The notes under the pieces were generated by a model that did not search any database, was not told where the DNA came from, and saw only the letters and a program-made list of their open reading frames with translations. A program made the position numbers and the translations under genes. Positions 7,947 through 15,725 of a stretch of DNA of 64,000 nucleotides are shown here, piece after piece (position 1 is the stretch's first letter; every line of letters begins with the position of its first letter). Origin of the DNA: Exobacillus caeni (lineage in GTDB: Bacteria; Bacillota; Bacilli; Bacillales; Guptibacillaceae); assembly GCF_005747095.1 (NCBI RefSeq), contig NZ_SWLG01000005.1:269631-333630 (forward strand), in the 5' to 3' direction.

Positions 7947-8972
7947 TTATCCTCCAATATAGGACATTTCTATTTTTTCACGGGTTTTTCCATTGTTTGT
8001 AGCGGTCAATCGTTCATCAGAATATCGATCATGACGATTATTCCAGATATCTGTAATAAGCTCTGTCAATTCCTGGTCACTATAACCATTCCGCATCGGG
8101 TTGCGCAGGCTTATCCCTTTTCCTGCAAAAAGGCAGGTATAGATGGCACCATCGGCTGAAAGCCTGGCTCTAGTACAAGACGAACAGAACGAATCTGTTA
8201 CAGATGAAATCACGCCGATTTCTTCATCTGATCCTTTATATCGATATCTGCTGGCTACTTCTCCATAGTAGTTTGCATCAATAGGCTCTAACTGCATTTC
8301 TTTATCAATCATCTCTACGATTTCTTTTTTTGAAACAACATGGTCAAGCTTCCATCCGTTGGAATTTCCTACATCCATAAATTCAATAAAACGGACGATA
8401 TGGCCAGAGCCTCTAAAATATTTTGCGAGTGGAACAATTTCCTGCTCGTTGACCCCTTTTTGGACTACCATGTTGATCTTAACTTTTAATCCTGCTTTTG
8501 ATGCCTCTTCAATTCCTTTTAACACTGGGCCAATGCCGAGTCCTCTGCCGTTCATCTTAGCAAAAGTGGCATCATCGATTGCGTCAAGGCTCACGTTAAC
8601 TCGATGCAATCCAGCTTCTTTTAAAGCATGTGCATGTTTTTTCAACAATGACGCATTCGTTGTTAAACCAATATCATTAATGCCTTCAATTTCGCTGAGC
8701 ATTTTCACAAGTACAGGAAGATCACGACGAAGCAATGGTTCCCCGCCAGTCAAACGAATTTTCTCAACGCCTAAAGATGCATAAAGCTTTGCAAGCCTTG
8801 TGATCTCTTCAAAAGATAAAAGCATGTTCTTAGGCAAGAACTCATGATCGGGCCCGAATGATTCTTCAGGCATGCAATATCGGCATCTGAAATTACATCG
8901 GTCTGTTACAGATATTCTTAAGTCTCTTAAAGGTCGGTTCAACTTGTCGGTTACTGGGTTTGTTCGCTTCAT
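7947..8972 (-). CDS. moaA: GTP 3',8-cyclase MoaA
   Basis: Predicted 341-residue radical-SAM enzyme that starts molybdenum cofactor synthesis by turning GTP into 3',8-cyclo-GTP, the precursor of cyclic pyranopterin. The N-terminal iron-sulfur motif is CNFRCRYC (Cys26, Cys30, Cys33), the SAM-binding [10 protein letters not shown] follows, and the C-terminal cluster is built by [18 protein letters not shown]. The chain ends in the conserved Gly-Gly. The ATG at 8972 follows GGGAGGAAT and is preferred to an upstream in-frame codon at 8996. No other moa, mob or moe gene lies in the window, so the gene is solitary and the remaining pathway must be elsewhere. Confidence 0.95.
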   Translation of the reverse strand: MKRTNPVTDKLNRPLRDLRISVTDRCNFRCRYCMPEESFGPDHEFLPKNMLLSFEEITRLAKLYASLGVEKIRLTGGEPLLRRDLPVLVKMLSEIEGINDIGLTTNASLLKKHAHALKEAGLHRVNVSLDAIDDATFAKMNGRGLGIGPVLKGIEEASKAGLKVKINMVVQKGVNEQEIVPLAKYFRGSGHIVRFIEFMDVGNSNGWKLDHVVSKKEIVEMIDKEMQLEPIDANYYGEVASRYRYKGSDEEIGVISSVTDSFCSSCTRARLSADGAIYTCLFAGKGISLRNPMRNGYSDQELTELITDIWNNRHDRYSDERLTATNNGKTREKIEMSYIGG

Positions 8973-9148
8973 GCTATTCCTCCCTCCTGTGGGCAACGTA
9001 AGATTTCCATTTTAATACTATAATAAACACATTTCAAGTTTTTTTCTAGCCTTTCGCCTTCTGTCCTCTAATCTTCCAATAGTATATCGTGCAGACCGTA
9101 ATAGAAATGTGATGTTTATCACTGGTTGGTATCTTCTTTTTGCTACAG

Positions 9149-9175
9149 AAAAAAAGCTGGTATCTCACCAGCTTT
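9149..9175 (-). terminator. Intrinsic terminator of the YkuK-like gene
   Basis: Minus-strand stem AAAGCTGGT with ACCAGCTTT (9153-9161 and 9167-9175) followed by TTTTTTT, 15 nt after the stop at 9190. Confidence 0.9.
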
Positions 9176-9189
9176 CTTCTCCGATACAT

Positions 9190-9672
9190 TTAACCGATCG
9201 ATTTCGTATAACGATCCGCAACACTGCTTGCGCCAAACGAATCAGGTTTTATCTTCGCGATATATCCAACTGAAGACACCCAGCCGACCACTTCCTGAAT
9301 GACTTTTCTTGTTTCACCCTGCTGCCCAACATCAAGATGAATTTCGATCGGCCAATCAGCAAGAAGTTCCGAGATGCCTTCTTCCTTCAATTTTTCCATT
9401 AAATTAAGACTAAGTTCCGTTTCCTTATAGATTCTATGCCGCAAATCAAAAATAGGCTTATGCTTTATTTTATGATAAAAAATCCTTGCTCCTTTTCCTA
9501 CTCGATGGATGATCAAAGCTGTTACAAACTGTGTTGTTTTTCTTGTTGTTTGTGAATCTGTACCAATTACTACTCGATAAGGCGTTTTCGGATCCTCTTT
9601 AAGATAAGACTTAATGACATTCGTCAGTTCTTTCGTCGAGACTCTTCCTACAGACGGACTAATCAGGTTCAA
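9190..9672 (-). CDS. YkuK-like RNase H-fold protein (DUF458)
   Basis: Predicted 160-residue soluble protein of the YkuK/DUF458 family, thought to have an RNase H-like fold. The signature VVIGTDSQTTRK (about residues 34-45) gives the first acidic residue; further conserved acids are in YKETELSLNLMEKL and IHLDVGQQGE. The biochemical role is not established. The TTG at 9672 is the start, with AAAGGAG nine nt upstream; the nearby ATG is in another frame that stops after six codons. It is monocistronic with its own terminator. Confidence 0.85.
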   Translation of the reverse strand: MNLISPSVGRVSTKELTNVIKSYLKEDPKTPYRVVIGTDSQTTRKTTQFVTALIIHRVGKGARIFYHKIKHKPIFDLRHRIYKETELSLNLMEKLKEEGISELLADWPIEIHLDVGQQGETRKVIQEVVGWVSSVGYIAKIKPDSFGASSVADRYTKSIG

Positions 9673-9806
9673 AGGTCATGGACTCCTTTCGTTTGTTTGC
9701 ACAGCCAATCCAATCTCTTTCTTATTCTTATAATATTCAACGATGCTAAGATATGTACAAATTTAATGCGAATAAAAGAGAAAATGGGGGTAAGGGGAAA
9801 GTCCCC

Positions 9807-10025
9807 TTATGATGTTCCGTTATACATACTCTTATCTTCTACTTCTCCATCCATGTTATGGATGATAAGCTCACTGGGACGGTTTTCATCGCAGAGGCCT
9901 CTGCCATATTGATAAGTATCTTCTTTATTATCAAATGTTCTTGTCGGCTTATCTGCACCCTGCCTTTTTAATTCCCAGTGGTCTTTCTCGTCATTATAAA
10001 GAATTTCATATACTTTTCTTTCCAT
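9807..10025 (-). CDS. DUF2188-type small protein
   Basis: Predicted 72-residue protein with the DUF2188 layout: an aromatic strand (HWELKRQGADKPTRTF), an acidic helix region (KEDTYQYGRGLCDENRP) and the ending SELIIHNMDGEVEDKSMY. Family members have no known function. The start follows AGGGAGG. A short hairpin (9792-9808, AAGGGGA with TCCCCTT) overlaps the stop codon and may act as a weak terminator. Confidence 0.75.
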   Translation of the reverse strand: MERKVYEILYNDEKDHWELKRQGADKPTRTFDNKEDTYQYGRGLCDENRPSELIIHNMDGEVEDKSMYNGTS

Positions 10026-10157
10026 TATCGTTTCCCTCCTTTTTCTGTACTATACCCTTTACTAAAACAGCATCAAACAGCCCTGATTCCGAATCCATAG
10101 GCAGCTTTATAATTTTAGCTCTTTTCTAAAGATTGTTGTTTTTGCACAAAAGAGATA

Positions 10158-10456
10158 AACTGCGACGCAATTGCAGCATTGATTTTCCACTTCGGGCAGT
10201 TGGCTTTCCTCGGGCAACGCTTCAGCTGTTGTTTTTCCCGTAGGACAAGGGAAGCTTCGGCAGCGTTACATCTCACGATGGAAATGTGACCTTTTCTTCG
10301 TGCGATGTCTTGCTGCGTAGCCTTCCTTATCCTGCGGGACAGCGATGACGCTGAGACCCCGCAAGGAGCGTTTTGTGCGAGTGAGGAGGCTCAGCGCGAG
10401 CCCGCGGAAAGCGTAGTGTATTTCCGCAGCGGTCATCCATCCGTTATGTCGCAGTT
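10158..10456. repeat. MITE-like inverted repeat element, about 299 bp
   Basis: The 550-bp gap 10026-10575 contains a structured, gene-free element. Perfect 9-bp terminal inverted repeats AACTGCGAC (10158-10166) and GTCGCAGTT (10448-10456) bound it. Inside each arm, the same orientation relative to the end carries GCTTTCCTCGGGC (10203-10215) or, inverted, its relative GCCCGCGGAAAGC (10400-10412). The GC-rich core contains GCTGAGACCCCGCAAGGAGC. I recall similar GC-rich blocks scattered between genes in several Bacillaceae, so this is probably a dispersed repeat. No transposase is encoded. Short open frames inside it are not credible genes. Confidence 0.6.
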
Positions 10457-10575
10457 CCTCCCTATTGTGAAGTTTATTAGGCAACAAAGTATGCGAAAAA
10501 GAGCCATATTTTTAGATAATCCTTCAGTGAAATAGGGTATATAAAAAGGAAAGGCAAAAAACGGAGGGGAAAAAG

Positions 10576-10893
10576 TTGGAAAATCTATTTAAAAAAGGAT
10601 TTTTGCTTGGAATAGGAGTAGCTGCGTCAGGAAAAGAAAAGCTCGAAAATACGTTAGAAAAATATGTTTCAGCAGGACAGCTTACTAAAAATGAAGCCAG
10701 GTCATTGCTTGAAGCCACATCTGAAAAAGGGAAAAACGAGATAAATTCATGGAACAATGAGATAAAGAAAAAAACGACAGAACAATTGAAACAATTAGGT
10801 TTTGTAACACAGGAAGACTTTAAGGAAATACAGGCCCAGTTAGTATTGTTGCAAGAAGAACTTGAATTGCTTAAACAAAGCCAAAATAAATAA
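10576..10893 (+). CDS. Phasin-like coiled-coil protein
   Basis: Predicted 105-residue protein of the phasin-like polyhydroxyalkanoate-regulator type: a short hydrophobic N-terminus (LFKKGFLLGIGVAASGKEKLE), a helical middle (YVSAGQLTKNEARSLLEATSEKGK) and a C-terminal coiled coil (residues 75-103). The TTG at 10576 follows GGAGGGG. It lies 18 bp before the UbiB-like kinase gene in the same direction, so the two form an operon. In other bacteria phasin-like proteins coat polymer granules or pair with UbiB kinases. No granule-synthesis gene is present here, so the role is open. Confidence 0.8.
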   Translation: MENLFKKGFLLGIGVAASGKEKLENTLEKYVSAGQLTKNEARSLLEATSEKGKNEINSWNNEIKKKTTEQLKQLGFVTQEDFKEIQAQLVLLQEELELLKQSQNK

Positions 10894-10911
10894 GGGTTCG
10901 GGTGACTGCTT

Positions 10912-12576
10912 ATGGTTACAAAACATATCAAGCATATTAATCGCTATAGAGAGATTGCAACCACACTAGTAAAGCATGGATTTGGCTATATCGTAAAAGA
11001 GGTAGGATTGTTCCATCTGCTTTCATTGCCCAAAAGAGTCACAACCGATCTTAAAGACGGCGGCAATGGGTCACTTGGTGAAAGGATAAAGGTTTCGCTA
11101 GAAGAACTGGGCCCAACATTTGTAAAACTCGGTCAGCTGCTTAGCATGAGAAAGGACCTTTTTCCAGAAGAAATCGGAAAAGAGCTCGAAAAGCTTCAAG
11201 ACCATGTGCTGCCCGTCTCATCTGATGAAATCAAGCAGGTAATTGAACAAGAGCTTGGAACTGGAGCGACGGAAATCTTTGCAGAATTTGATGAAGATAG
11301 TCTTGCGGCAGGTTCGATCGGGCAGGTCCATAAAGCCGTTCTTCATTCAGGTGAGGAAGTTATCGTGAAAGTTCAACGTCCTCATATCCGAAAAAAAGTG
11401 CAGATTGATTTAGAAATATTAAATGACTTCGCACTCTTACTGGAAAATCATTATGACTGGGCTAAAACAAACCGTGTTTCCGAAATAGTGAAAGAGCTTG
11501 CTGATGCATTACGAAAAGAATTGGACTTTAAACAGGAAGGCAAGAACACCGATTTGATGCGTCTGTTATTTGAAGAAGAAGAGTGGCTGAAGATCCCTAA
11601 AATCTGCTGGGATTTTACAACTAAAAAGGTTTTAACGATGGAACAGGTTTCCGGAAATAAAGTCTCCGAGATCGAAAACATCGAAAACTTTGACAGAAGC
11701 CTTGTTGCTGAACGGCTTGTCGGTTTATTCTTCAAACAGGTGCTTGAAGAAGGATTTTTTCATGGGGACCCTCATTCCGGCAATATCTTTTTTTCAGAAG
11801 GGAACAACATTGCTCTGATTGATTTTGGCCAGGTAGGAAGGCTTTCTAAGCAGATGCGGCATGATTATTCTACTTTAATGTATGGACTTGTTAAGCAGGA
11901 TACAGATGCTGTAGTAAAGTCGATTTACCAGCTTGCCAGAGTTCCAAAGTCTGTTGATGAAAAGCAGTTATATGACGATATAGACTTATTAAGGAGGCAT
12001 TACAACCAGATACCATTAAGCAAAATCGATCTCGGAAACATAATAGATGATCTTTTTTCGACTGTACAGCAGCACAACATCATTATCCCTACTGAGTATA
12101 CATTATTATCTAAAGCAGTTATTACTATTGAGGGCGTCGTTTCCAGGCTTGACCCTGAGTTAAATCTGATAAAGCTTGCTGAGCCTTATGAAGGTGAATT
12201 TATTAAACAGCGCTATAACCCCAGGCGGATGGCGGTCAAGCTATGGAAAGAGGCTGAAGATTTTGGCACGACCATCAAGGTTCTGCCTGAACAAATGAGC
12301 GAACTTCTCCAGAAGGTTAAAAAGAACGGTTTGCCGCTGGAAATCAATCTTGATGAATTTGAAGGGCTCCTGTTTAAACTTGACCGAATCAGCAACCGAA
12401 TTTCTTTTAGCATCACATTGCTTGCCTTCAGTATTGTAATTGTTGGACTAATAATAGGCTCTACGTTTGGCGATAGCTTTCTCTCCAATATTCCTGCAGT
12501 GGAAATTGGATTTGCAGTCGCATTTTTAATGTTTCTCTGGTTAATTTACTCCATACTTCGGTCGGGAAAATTTTAA
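10912..12576 (+). CDS. UbiB/ABC1 (AarF) atypical kinase
   Basis: Predicted 554-residue membrane-anchored protein of the UbiB/Coq8 family, ancient kinase-like ATPases linked to isoprenoid-quinone and membrane-lipid homeostasis. The family KxGQ motif is KLGQ (72-75), the Ala-rich nucleotide loop AAGSIGQVH (132-140), the lysine VKVQRP (Lys153), the catalytic HGDPHSGNIF near 284 and the metal-binding IDFGQ near 300. Two C-terminal membrane helices (about 500-520 and 525-548) anchor it. The organism is expected to use menaquinone, so the classical ubiquinone role does not apply directly. It is preceded by the phasin-like gene and followed by a terminator. Confidence 0.92.
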   Translation: MVTKHIKHINRYREIATTLVKHGFGYIVKEVGLFHLLSLPKRVTTDLKDGGNGSLGERIKVSLEELGPTFVKLGQLLSMRKDLFPEEIGKELEKLQDHVLPVSSDEIKQVIEQELGTGATEIFAEFDEDSLAAGSIGQVHKAVLHSGEEVIVKVQRPHIRKKVQIDLEILNDFALLLENHYDWAKTNRVSEIVKELADALRKELDFKQEGKNTDLMRLLFEEEEWLKIPKICWDFTTKKVLTMEQVSGNKVSEIENIENFDRSLVAERLVGLFFKQVLEEGFFHGDPHSGNIFFSEGNNIALIDFGQVGRLSKQMRHDYSTLMYGLVKQDTDAVVKSIYQLARVPKSVDEKQLYDDIDLLRRHYNQIPLSKIDLGNIIDDLFSTVQQHNIIIPTEYTLLSKAVITIEGVVSRLDPELNLIKLAEPYEGEFIKQRYNPRRMAVKLWKEAEDFGTTIKVLPEQMSELLQKVKKNGLPLEINLDEFEGLLFKLDRISNRISFSITLLAFSIVIVGLIIGSTFGDSFLSNIPAVEIGFAVAFLMFLWLIYSILRSGKF

Positions 12577-12619
12577 AAGAGCGCAGTATCTAACATTTCG
12601 ACTGCGCTCTTCCCTTTTT
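12577..12619 (+). terminator. Intrinsic terminator of the UbiB operon
   Basis: Ten-bp stem AAGAGCGCAG with CTGCGCTCTT (12577-12586 and 12602-12611) followed by CCCTTTTT. It overlaps the 3' end of the convergent minus-strand gene and may serve both. Confidence 0.85.
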
Positions 12620-12871
12620 CCTTTCAATATGACCTTTACTGCGAAATGGAATGATGGTTCCGGGTTCCTTTTTTATGTGCCGATAGATCACAGGAAACCC
12701 CGCCAGTTTATTTTTCATAAATGTTTGCCTGGTAATCGGCCTTCTTGCTGACCACTGGATGGATGCTGGATTCTGCCAGGTATCATGCGTGATTAATTCC
12801 TGCTTATAAAAATATTTATTACCGCTCGAATACTCTTCACATATGTAACGGACAGTATGCTTACTATGCAT
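12590..12871 (-). CDS. Small basic protein, unknown function
   Basis: Predicted 93-residue basic protein. The ATG at 12871 is chosen because AGGAGGGGG precedes it closely; an upstream in-frame ATG at 12928 lacks a site. Noticeable segments are EEYSSGNKYFYKQELITHDTW and a strongly basic end (RSKGHIERKKGRAQSKC). No known domain is recognised. The gene is convergent with the UbiB-like gene and its last codons lie inside the shared terminator hairpin. Confidence 0.55.
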   Translation of the reverse strand: MHSKHTVRYICEEYSSGNKYFYKQELITHDTWQNPASIQWSARRPITRQTFMKNKLAGFPVIYRHIKKEPGTIIPFRSKGHIERKKGRAQSKC

Positions 12872-13118
12872 TTTCCCCCTCCTTTCTGTTATGCCTACAG
12901 TTTTTCCAAAATAGTCAATAGAATTCATTGAAATTACTCCTCATAAAAAAAACACTCAGCTCCGTGTTATTTCTAAAAGATTTTTAAGAAAAATCACTCG
13001 AAATAGGACAAATATCATCCGAATGAGACGAAAGCTATAGAAATGAAAACAAAACGGTATGTTATACTAGCAAAAAGGTCCTTGTTTTAGCATATTGCCT
13101 GTAAAGGAGTGAGTCACT

Positions 13119-13286
13119 ATGAATACAACTGACTATTTATCGAAAGACGAAATAAAGAAAATCGAAGAGATCGGATGTAAGATGGAGAAATGCAAATCAT
13201 TCAAAGAAATGGAAGCTCACTACCAGGTTATTATGCAAATTATCGAACAGGCAAAAAATAATCAAGAAAAATGCAGAGTTTATTAG
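13119..13286 (+). CDS. 55-residue Cys-containing small protein
   Basis: A short gene: ATG at 13119, AAAGGAGTGAG just upstream (13103-13113), TAG at 13284-13286. The predicted 55-residue protein is helical and charged, with Cys at positions 20, 25 and 52 (IGCKMEKC, EKCRVY). Good ribosome binding site, codon use like its neighbours and an inverted repeat downstream support it. I do not know the family. The CxxxxC spacing could bind a metal or be a redox pair, which is speculation. Confidence 0.65.
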   Translation: MNTTDYLSKDEIKKIEEIGCKMEKCKSFKEMEAHYQVIMQIIEQAKNNQEKCRVY

Positions 13287-13306
13287 AATCCAAAATAGAG
13301 CAATAC

Positions 13307-13367
13307 AGGAGGCTGGCTTTCCTGAGCGGGAATTTTTCACCAAATCCCTCTTAGGAGCCAGCCTCCT
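13307..13367 (+). terminator. Inverted repeat after the 55-residue gene
   Basis: A perfect 12-bp stem AGGAGGCTGGCT with AGCCAGCCTCCT (13307-13318 and 13356-13367) encloses a 37-nt loop, 20 nt after the stop. There is no T-run, so terminator function is uncertain. Confidence 0.5.
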
Positions 13368-13412
13368 CTGCTCAGAGCATCTATGCTTACTCCCTTATTC
13401 CATCATTATTTG

Positions 13413-13590
13413 AGGTCATCAGATCCGTTATTTGTGATACCGGCCCTTCTTTTTTAAAATTATAGGGCATCTGTGCTGTTATTTAGGGTTAAAACGTTTA
13501 TTTGGATCCGATTTTGAGCAAATAGCTGAACATATGACCTCTTTTTTTTGAAAAGCAGTGTTTTTTCACAAATAGAGGATTCAATGACCT
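13413..13590. repeat. Three copies of a CAAATA...ATGACCT motif
   Basis: The gene-free stretch 13287-13803 carries three copies of a 25-26 bp motif of the form CAAATAnnnGAnnnnATGACCT. One lies on the minus strand (13413-13438) and two on the plus strand (13516-13540 and 13565-13590). Between them run T-rich tracts. I recall comparable AT-rich repeats between genes of other Bacillaceae, so this is probably a dispersed non-coding repeat. No open frame with a ribosome binding site is present. The rest of the stretch up to the gerP promoter shows nothing further. Confidence 0.5.
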
Positions 13591-13803
13591 ATAATTAATA
13601 TCTCGGATCTCCAGGAGTTCACCAGTTGCCATGCTCTTCAATCTTGCTACTGAGTCTATCGGTATTCATGGATTTTCGCCACTTCCTCTTCCATCGACCT
13701 CTTTCAAAGCAGTATCTATTAACAAAATTTAAAACAATAATCTAAAGAGCCTGTTCGTTTGAAGAAGTTATAGATTTTACTTTCCTAAGCTGACTATAGT
13801 GTT

Positions 13804-13831
13804 AACACCTAGATGAAATGCACATAAGCTA
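13804..13831 (+). promoter_or_regulatory. Sigma-K-like promoter of the first gerP gene
   Basis: AACA (13804-13807), a 15-nt spacer and CATAAGCTA (13823-13831) fit the sigma-K pattern mACm then CATAnnnTA. B. subtilis gerP is transcribed by sigma-K, which supports the call. Confidence 0.6.
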
Positions 13832-13863
13832 AAATAGAACTAATGGAGCAAAGGATGTTCTTT

Positions 13864-14085
13864 ATGCCTGCTTTTGTCGGAGTAGTAAAAGTAAACAGCG
13901 TCGGTACATCCGGCGTACTTCATATCGGGGATGTATACATTGTAGCACCTTATAGCCTTACCAAAACTTTTTCTGGCGCTGGATCTTTCAATACCGGGGT
14001 CGGAATCACCAATAACAATGCCTACAGCATCACTACGACATATGATAAAGATGCGATTGATTCCAGTATTATTGCCAACAACTGA
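13864..14085 (+). CDS. gerPA: Spore germination protein, GerPA/GerPF family
   Basis: Predicted 73-residue coat protein that helps germinants pass the spore coat to the inner-membrane receptors. It has the family layout: MPAFVGVVKVNSV, GVLHIGDVYIVAP, then KTFSGAGSFNTG and an Asn-rich ending in IANN. The ATG at 13864 is chosen because homologues begin MPA and AAAGGATG lies before it. It is closely related to the gene at 15491, so the assignment as gerPA rather than a second gerPF rests on its position at the front of the cluster. The gene that usually follows, gerPB, is instead at 15726. Confidence 0.82.
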   Translation: MPAFVGVVKVNSVGTSGVLHIGDVYIVAPYSLTKTFSGAGSFNTGVGITNNNAYSITTTYDKDAIDSSIIANN

Positions 14086-14148
14086 CACCGTAGAAGCAAC
14101 ATTTCAATAAAAAAATAGGGTGCTGGTAATAAAAATGGATGATGGGCT

Positions 14149-14177
14149 AACACCTAGCTGCTTCTTTGCATATACTG
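14149..14177 (+). promoter_or_regulatory. Sigma-K-like promoter before gerPC
   Basis: AACA (14149-14152), a 16-nt spacer and CATATACTG (14169-14177) resemble a sigma-K promoter. The TAACACCTAG around the -35 is identical to that before the first gerP gene. Confidence 0.55.
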
Positions 14178-14207
14178 TTGTATCTATTTCACGGGAGGTG
14201 GTGGCGT

Positions 14208-14837
14208 ATGTACCAATATGGAAACTACTTTTATTCGTTACAGCAGCTCCAGCAAGCAATCCACCAGCAAAATCAGCGGATTCAGCAGCTTGAAAATGTG
14301 ATTGGCAGACTTCAACAAGAGCTAACAAACATCAAAGAAGAACCACGCACAAATATCGAGAGAGTGGAATATAAATTTGACCAATTGAAAATCGAACAGC
14401 TCGACGGAACACTAAACATAGGGTTAACACCTAACGGCAAAGCTGAAGCGATTGAAGAATTCTCCGTAAATGGAAATTCCATAAATGGGGAGGGGGCAAA
14501 TGCACCATACCCTGAAACAATTCATGCAGTGCAAAGAGGAGTTCAGGATTATTTGCAAAATGCCGTCTGGAAGGATATGCAAGAGATCGAACAAAGGCTA
14601 AATTACCCACTGGACCCACCCTATCGGCAGTTTATTATAGAAGATATTAAGAAACAGGTAGACCAGAGAATCAACTATTATTTAAATGAAATGGGGAACA
14701 GGGTGCAAACAGATGATCCGTCTGACCTTGAGAATTCTGTGATTAAAAAAGTGAATAAAGATATCTATAACACGATTGAAACCTTTATAAAAAATTTGCC
14801 GAAAGGAACGGATAATAATGAACTACCAGGTAATTAA
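14208..14837 (+). CDS. gerPC: Spore germination protein GerPC
   Basis: Predicted 209-residue protein. The Gln-rich coiled coil at residues 9-45 (SLQQLQQAIHQQNQRIQQLE) is typical of GerPC, the largest member of the set and the only one with an extended helical part. The ATG at 14208 follows GGGAGGTGG; an earlier in-frame codon lacks a site. In B. subtilis the protein acts in the coat with the other GerP proteins to allow germinant access. Its last 20 bp overlap gerPD, indicating translational coupling. Confidence 0.9.
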   Translation: MYQYGNYFYSLQQLQQAIHQQNQRIQQLENVIGRLQQELTNIKEEPRTNIERVEYKFDQLKIEQLDGTLNIGLTPNGKAEAIEEFSVNGNSINGEGANAPYPETIHAVQRGVQDYLQNAVWKDMQEIEQRLNYPLDPPYRQFIIEDIKKQVDQRINYYLNEMGNRVQTDDPSDLENSVIKKVNKDIYNTIETFIKNLPKGTDNNELPGN

Positions 14838-15000
14838 CCGGGGGTTAAATGTTGGAGATGTAAGGATTATTGCCATCGCTTCTTCTGCGATCTTTTTAGT
14901 AGGAGATGCCAACAATATCTCCTGTTCATCAATTTATGATACGCCACCAGAATCCTATATTGTTACCAGACCGTTTGTGCCTTTTGCTCCTTCAGATTAA
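14818..15000 (+). CDS. gerPD: Spore germination protein GerPD
   Basis: Predicted 60-residue coat protein. The pattern NYQVINRGLNVGDVRI, SSAIFLVGDAN and SSIYDTPPES matches GerPD as I recall it from Bacillus. It overlaps gerPC by 20 bp and precedes gerPE by 18 bp, so the three genes are one transcript, probably from the promoter at 14149-14177. AAAGGAACGG lies before the ATG. Confidence 0.9.
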   Translation: MNYQVINRGLNVGDVRIIAIASSAIFLVGDANNISCSSIYDTPPESYIVTRPFVPFAPSD

Positions 15001-15018
15001 GAAAGGGGAAAATCATCT

Positions 15019-15396
15019 TTGTATAACAGGTCTTCAGTTGTTCCCATAGTTAAAGTAAACGACACATCAAGTTCTTCCATTGTGCAAATTGGAGATAGTG
15101 TCAACCTTGCCCCCAGAGCGGATGTATTTGCGGTCCAGCGTGAACTCCCTATCTATTATGGAAGGGAAGCAGATGATTTGAGCCCATTTCCGATTTACAC
15201 CCAGCCTATTCCTGAGCCAATTATTGATGAACCGATCAAAATTACGACATACCATGAAAATCCAATAATACATGTTAGAAGTATAGGCGTAGTCGGAATC
15301 GGTGCATCTGGAATTTTGCATATCGGCTCAACGAGAAGCGTGAACTGTGAGGCAAGGGTGAAAAACATCAGGCAATTTTTAAAAGAACCAGAATAA
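15019..15396 (+). CDS. gerPE: Spore germination protein GerPE
   Basis: Predicted 125-residue coat protein with two related halves: RSSVVPIVKVNDTSSSSIVQ with IGDSVNLAPRADVFAVQRE, and VRSIGVVGIGASGILHIGS. The AVQRE segment is typical of GerPE. The TTG at 15019 is the start, with GAAAGGGG ten nt upstream. It ends the gerPC-gerPD-gerPE unit; a new promoter-like sequence follows before gerPF. Confidence 0.88.
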   Translation: MYNRSSVVPIVKVNDTSSSSIVQIGDSVNLAPRADVFAVQRELPIYYGREADDLSPFPIYTQPIPEPIIDEPIKITTYHENPIIHVRSIGVVGIGASGILHIGSTRSVNCEARVKNIRQFLKEPE

Positions 15397-15429
15397 GAGA
15401 GTCCTTTTTAAGATAGGAGTCAAAACCCG

Positions 15430-15458
15430 AACTATTACTAAACTGGCAACATACACTA
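15430..15458 (+). promoter_or_regulatory. Sigma-K-like promoter before gerPF-gerPB
   Basis: AACT (15430-15433), a 16-nt spacer and CATACACTA (15450-15458), a full match to CATAnnnTA. It lies 33 nt before the gerPF start. Confidence 0.55.
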
Positions 15459-15490
15459 CATTATGAATAAGTCTGCAAAGGATGTTCACT

Positions 15491-15712
15491 ATGCCTTCAA
15501 TAGTTGGTCCAGTTAAAATTAATACTGTAGGTGGCAGCGGAGTAGTAAACTTTGGGGACTCCTTTAACGTAACACCAAAAAGCACAACGAAAACCTTTGC
15601 GGGTTCCGGATCCTTTAATACAGGAGATTTTCATCAGGTAAACAACGCTATCAGTGGAACGAATACAGTAGATCCGGATTTAGCAGACGAAAATATCGCG
15701 GCAAACAACTAG
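15491..15712 (+). CDS. gerPF: Spore germination protein GerPF
   Basis: Predicted 73-residue coat protein: MPSIVGPVKINTVGGSGVV, NFGDSFNVTPKSTTKTFAGS and GSFNTGDF, then ENIAANN. The NFGDSF...SPK-like block is characteristic of GerPF. The ATG at 15491 is chosen over one at 15482 by homology and because AAAGGATGTTC precedes it in the same arrangement as before the gene at 13864. It lies 13 bp before gerPB, so both are likely transcribed together. Confidence 0.88.
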   Translation: MPSIVGPVKINTVGGSGVVNFGDSFNVTPKSTTKTFAGSGSFNTGDFHQVNNAISGTNTVDPDLADENIAANN

Positions 15713-15725
15713 ACCGGGGGTGATT

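Noticed and set aside
10266..10535. Open frames on both strands inside the GC-rich element
   Set aside because: GC-rich palindromic DNA leaves frames open by chance; codon use and starts are poor.
12577..12619. Terminator counted separately for the small basic gene
   Set aside because: The hairpin overlaps the end of that gene, but no T-run exists on the minus strand.
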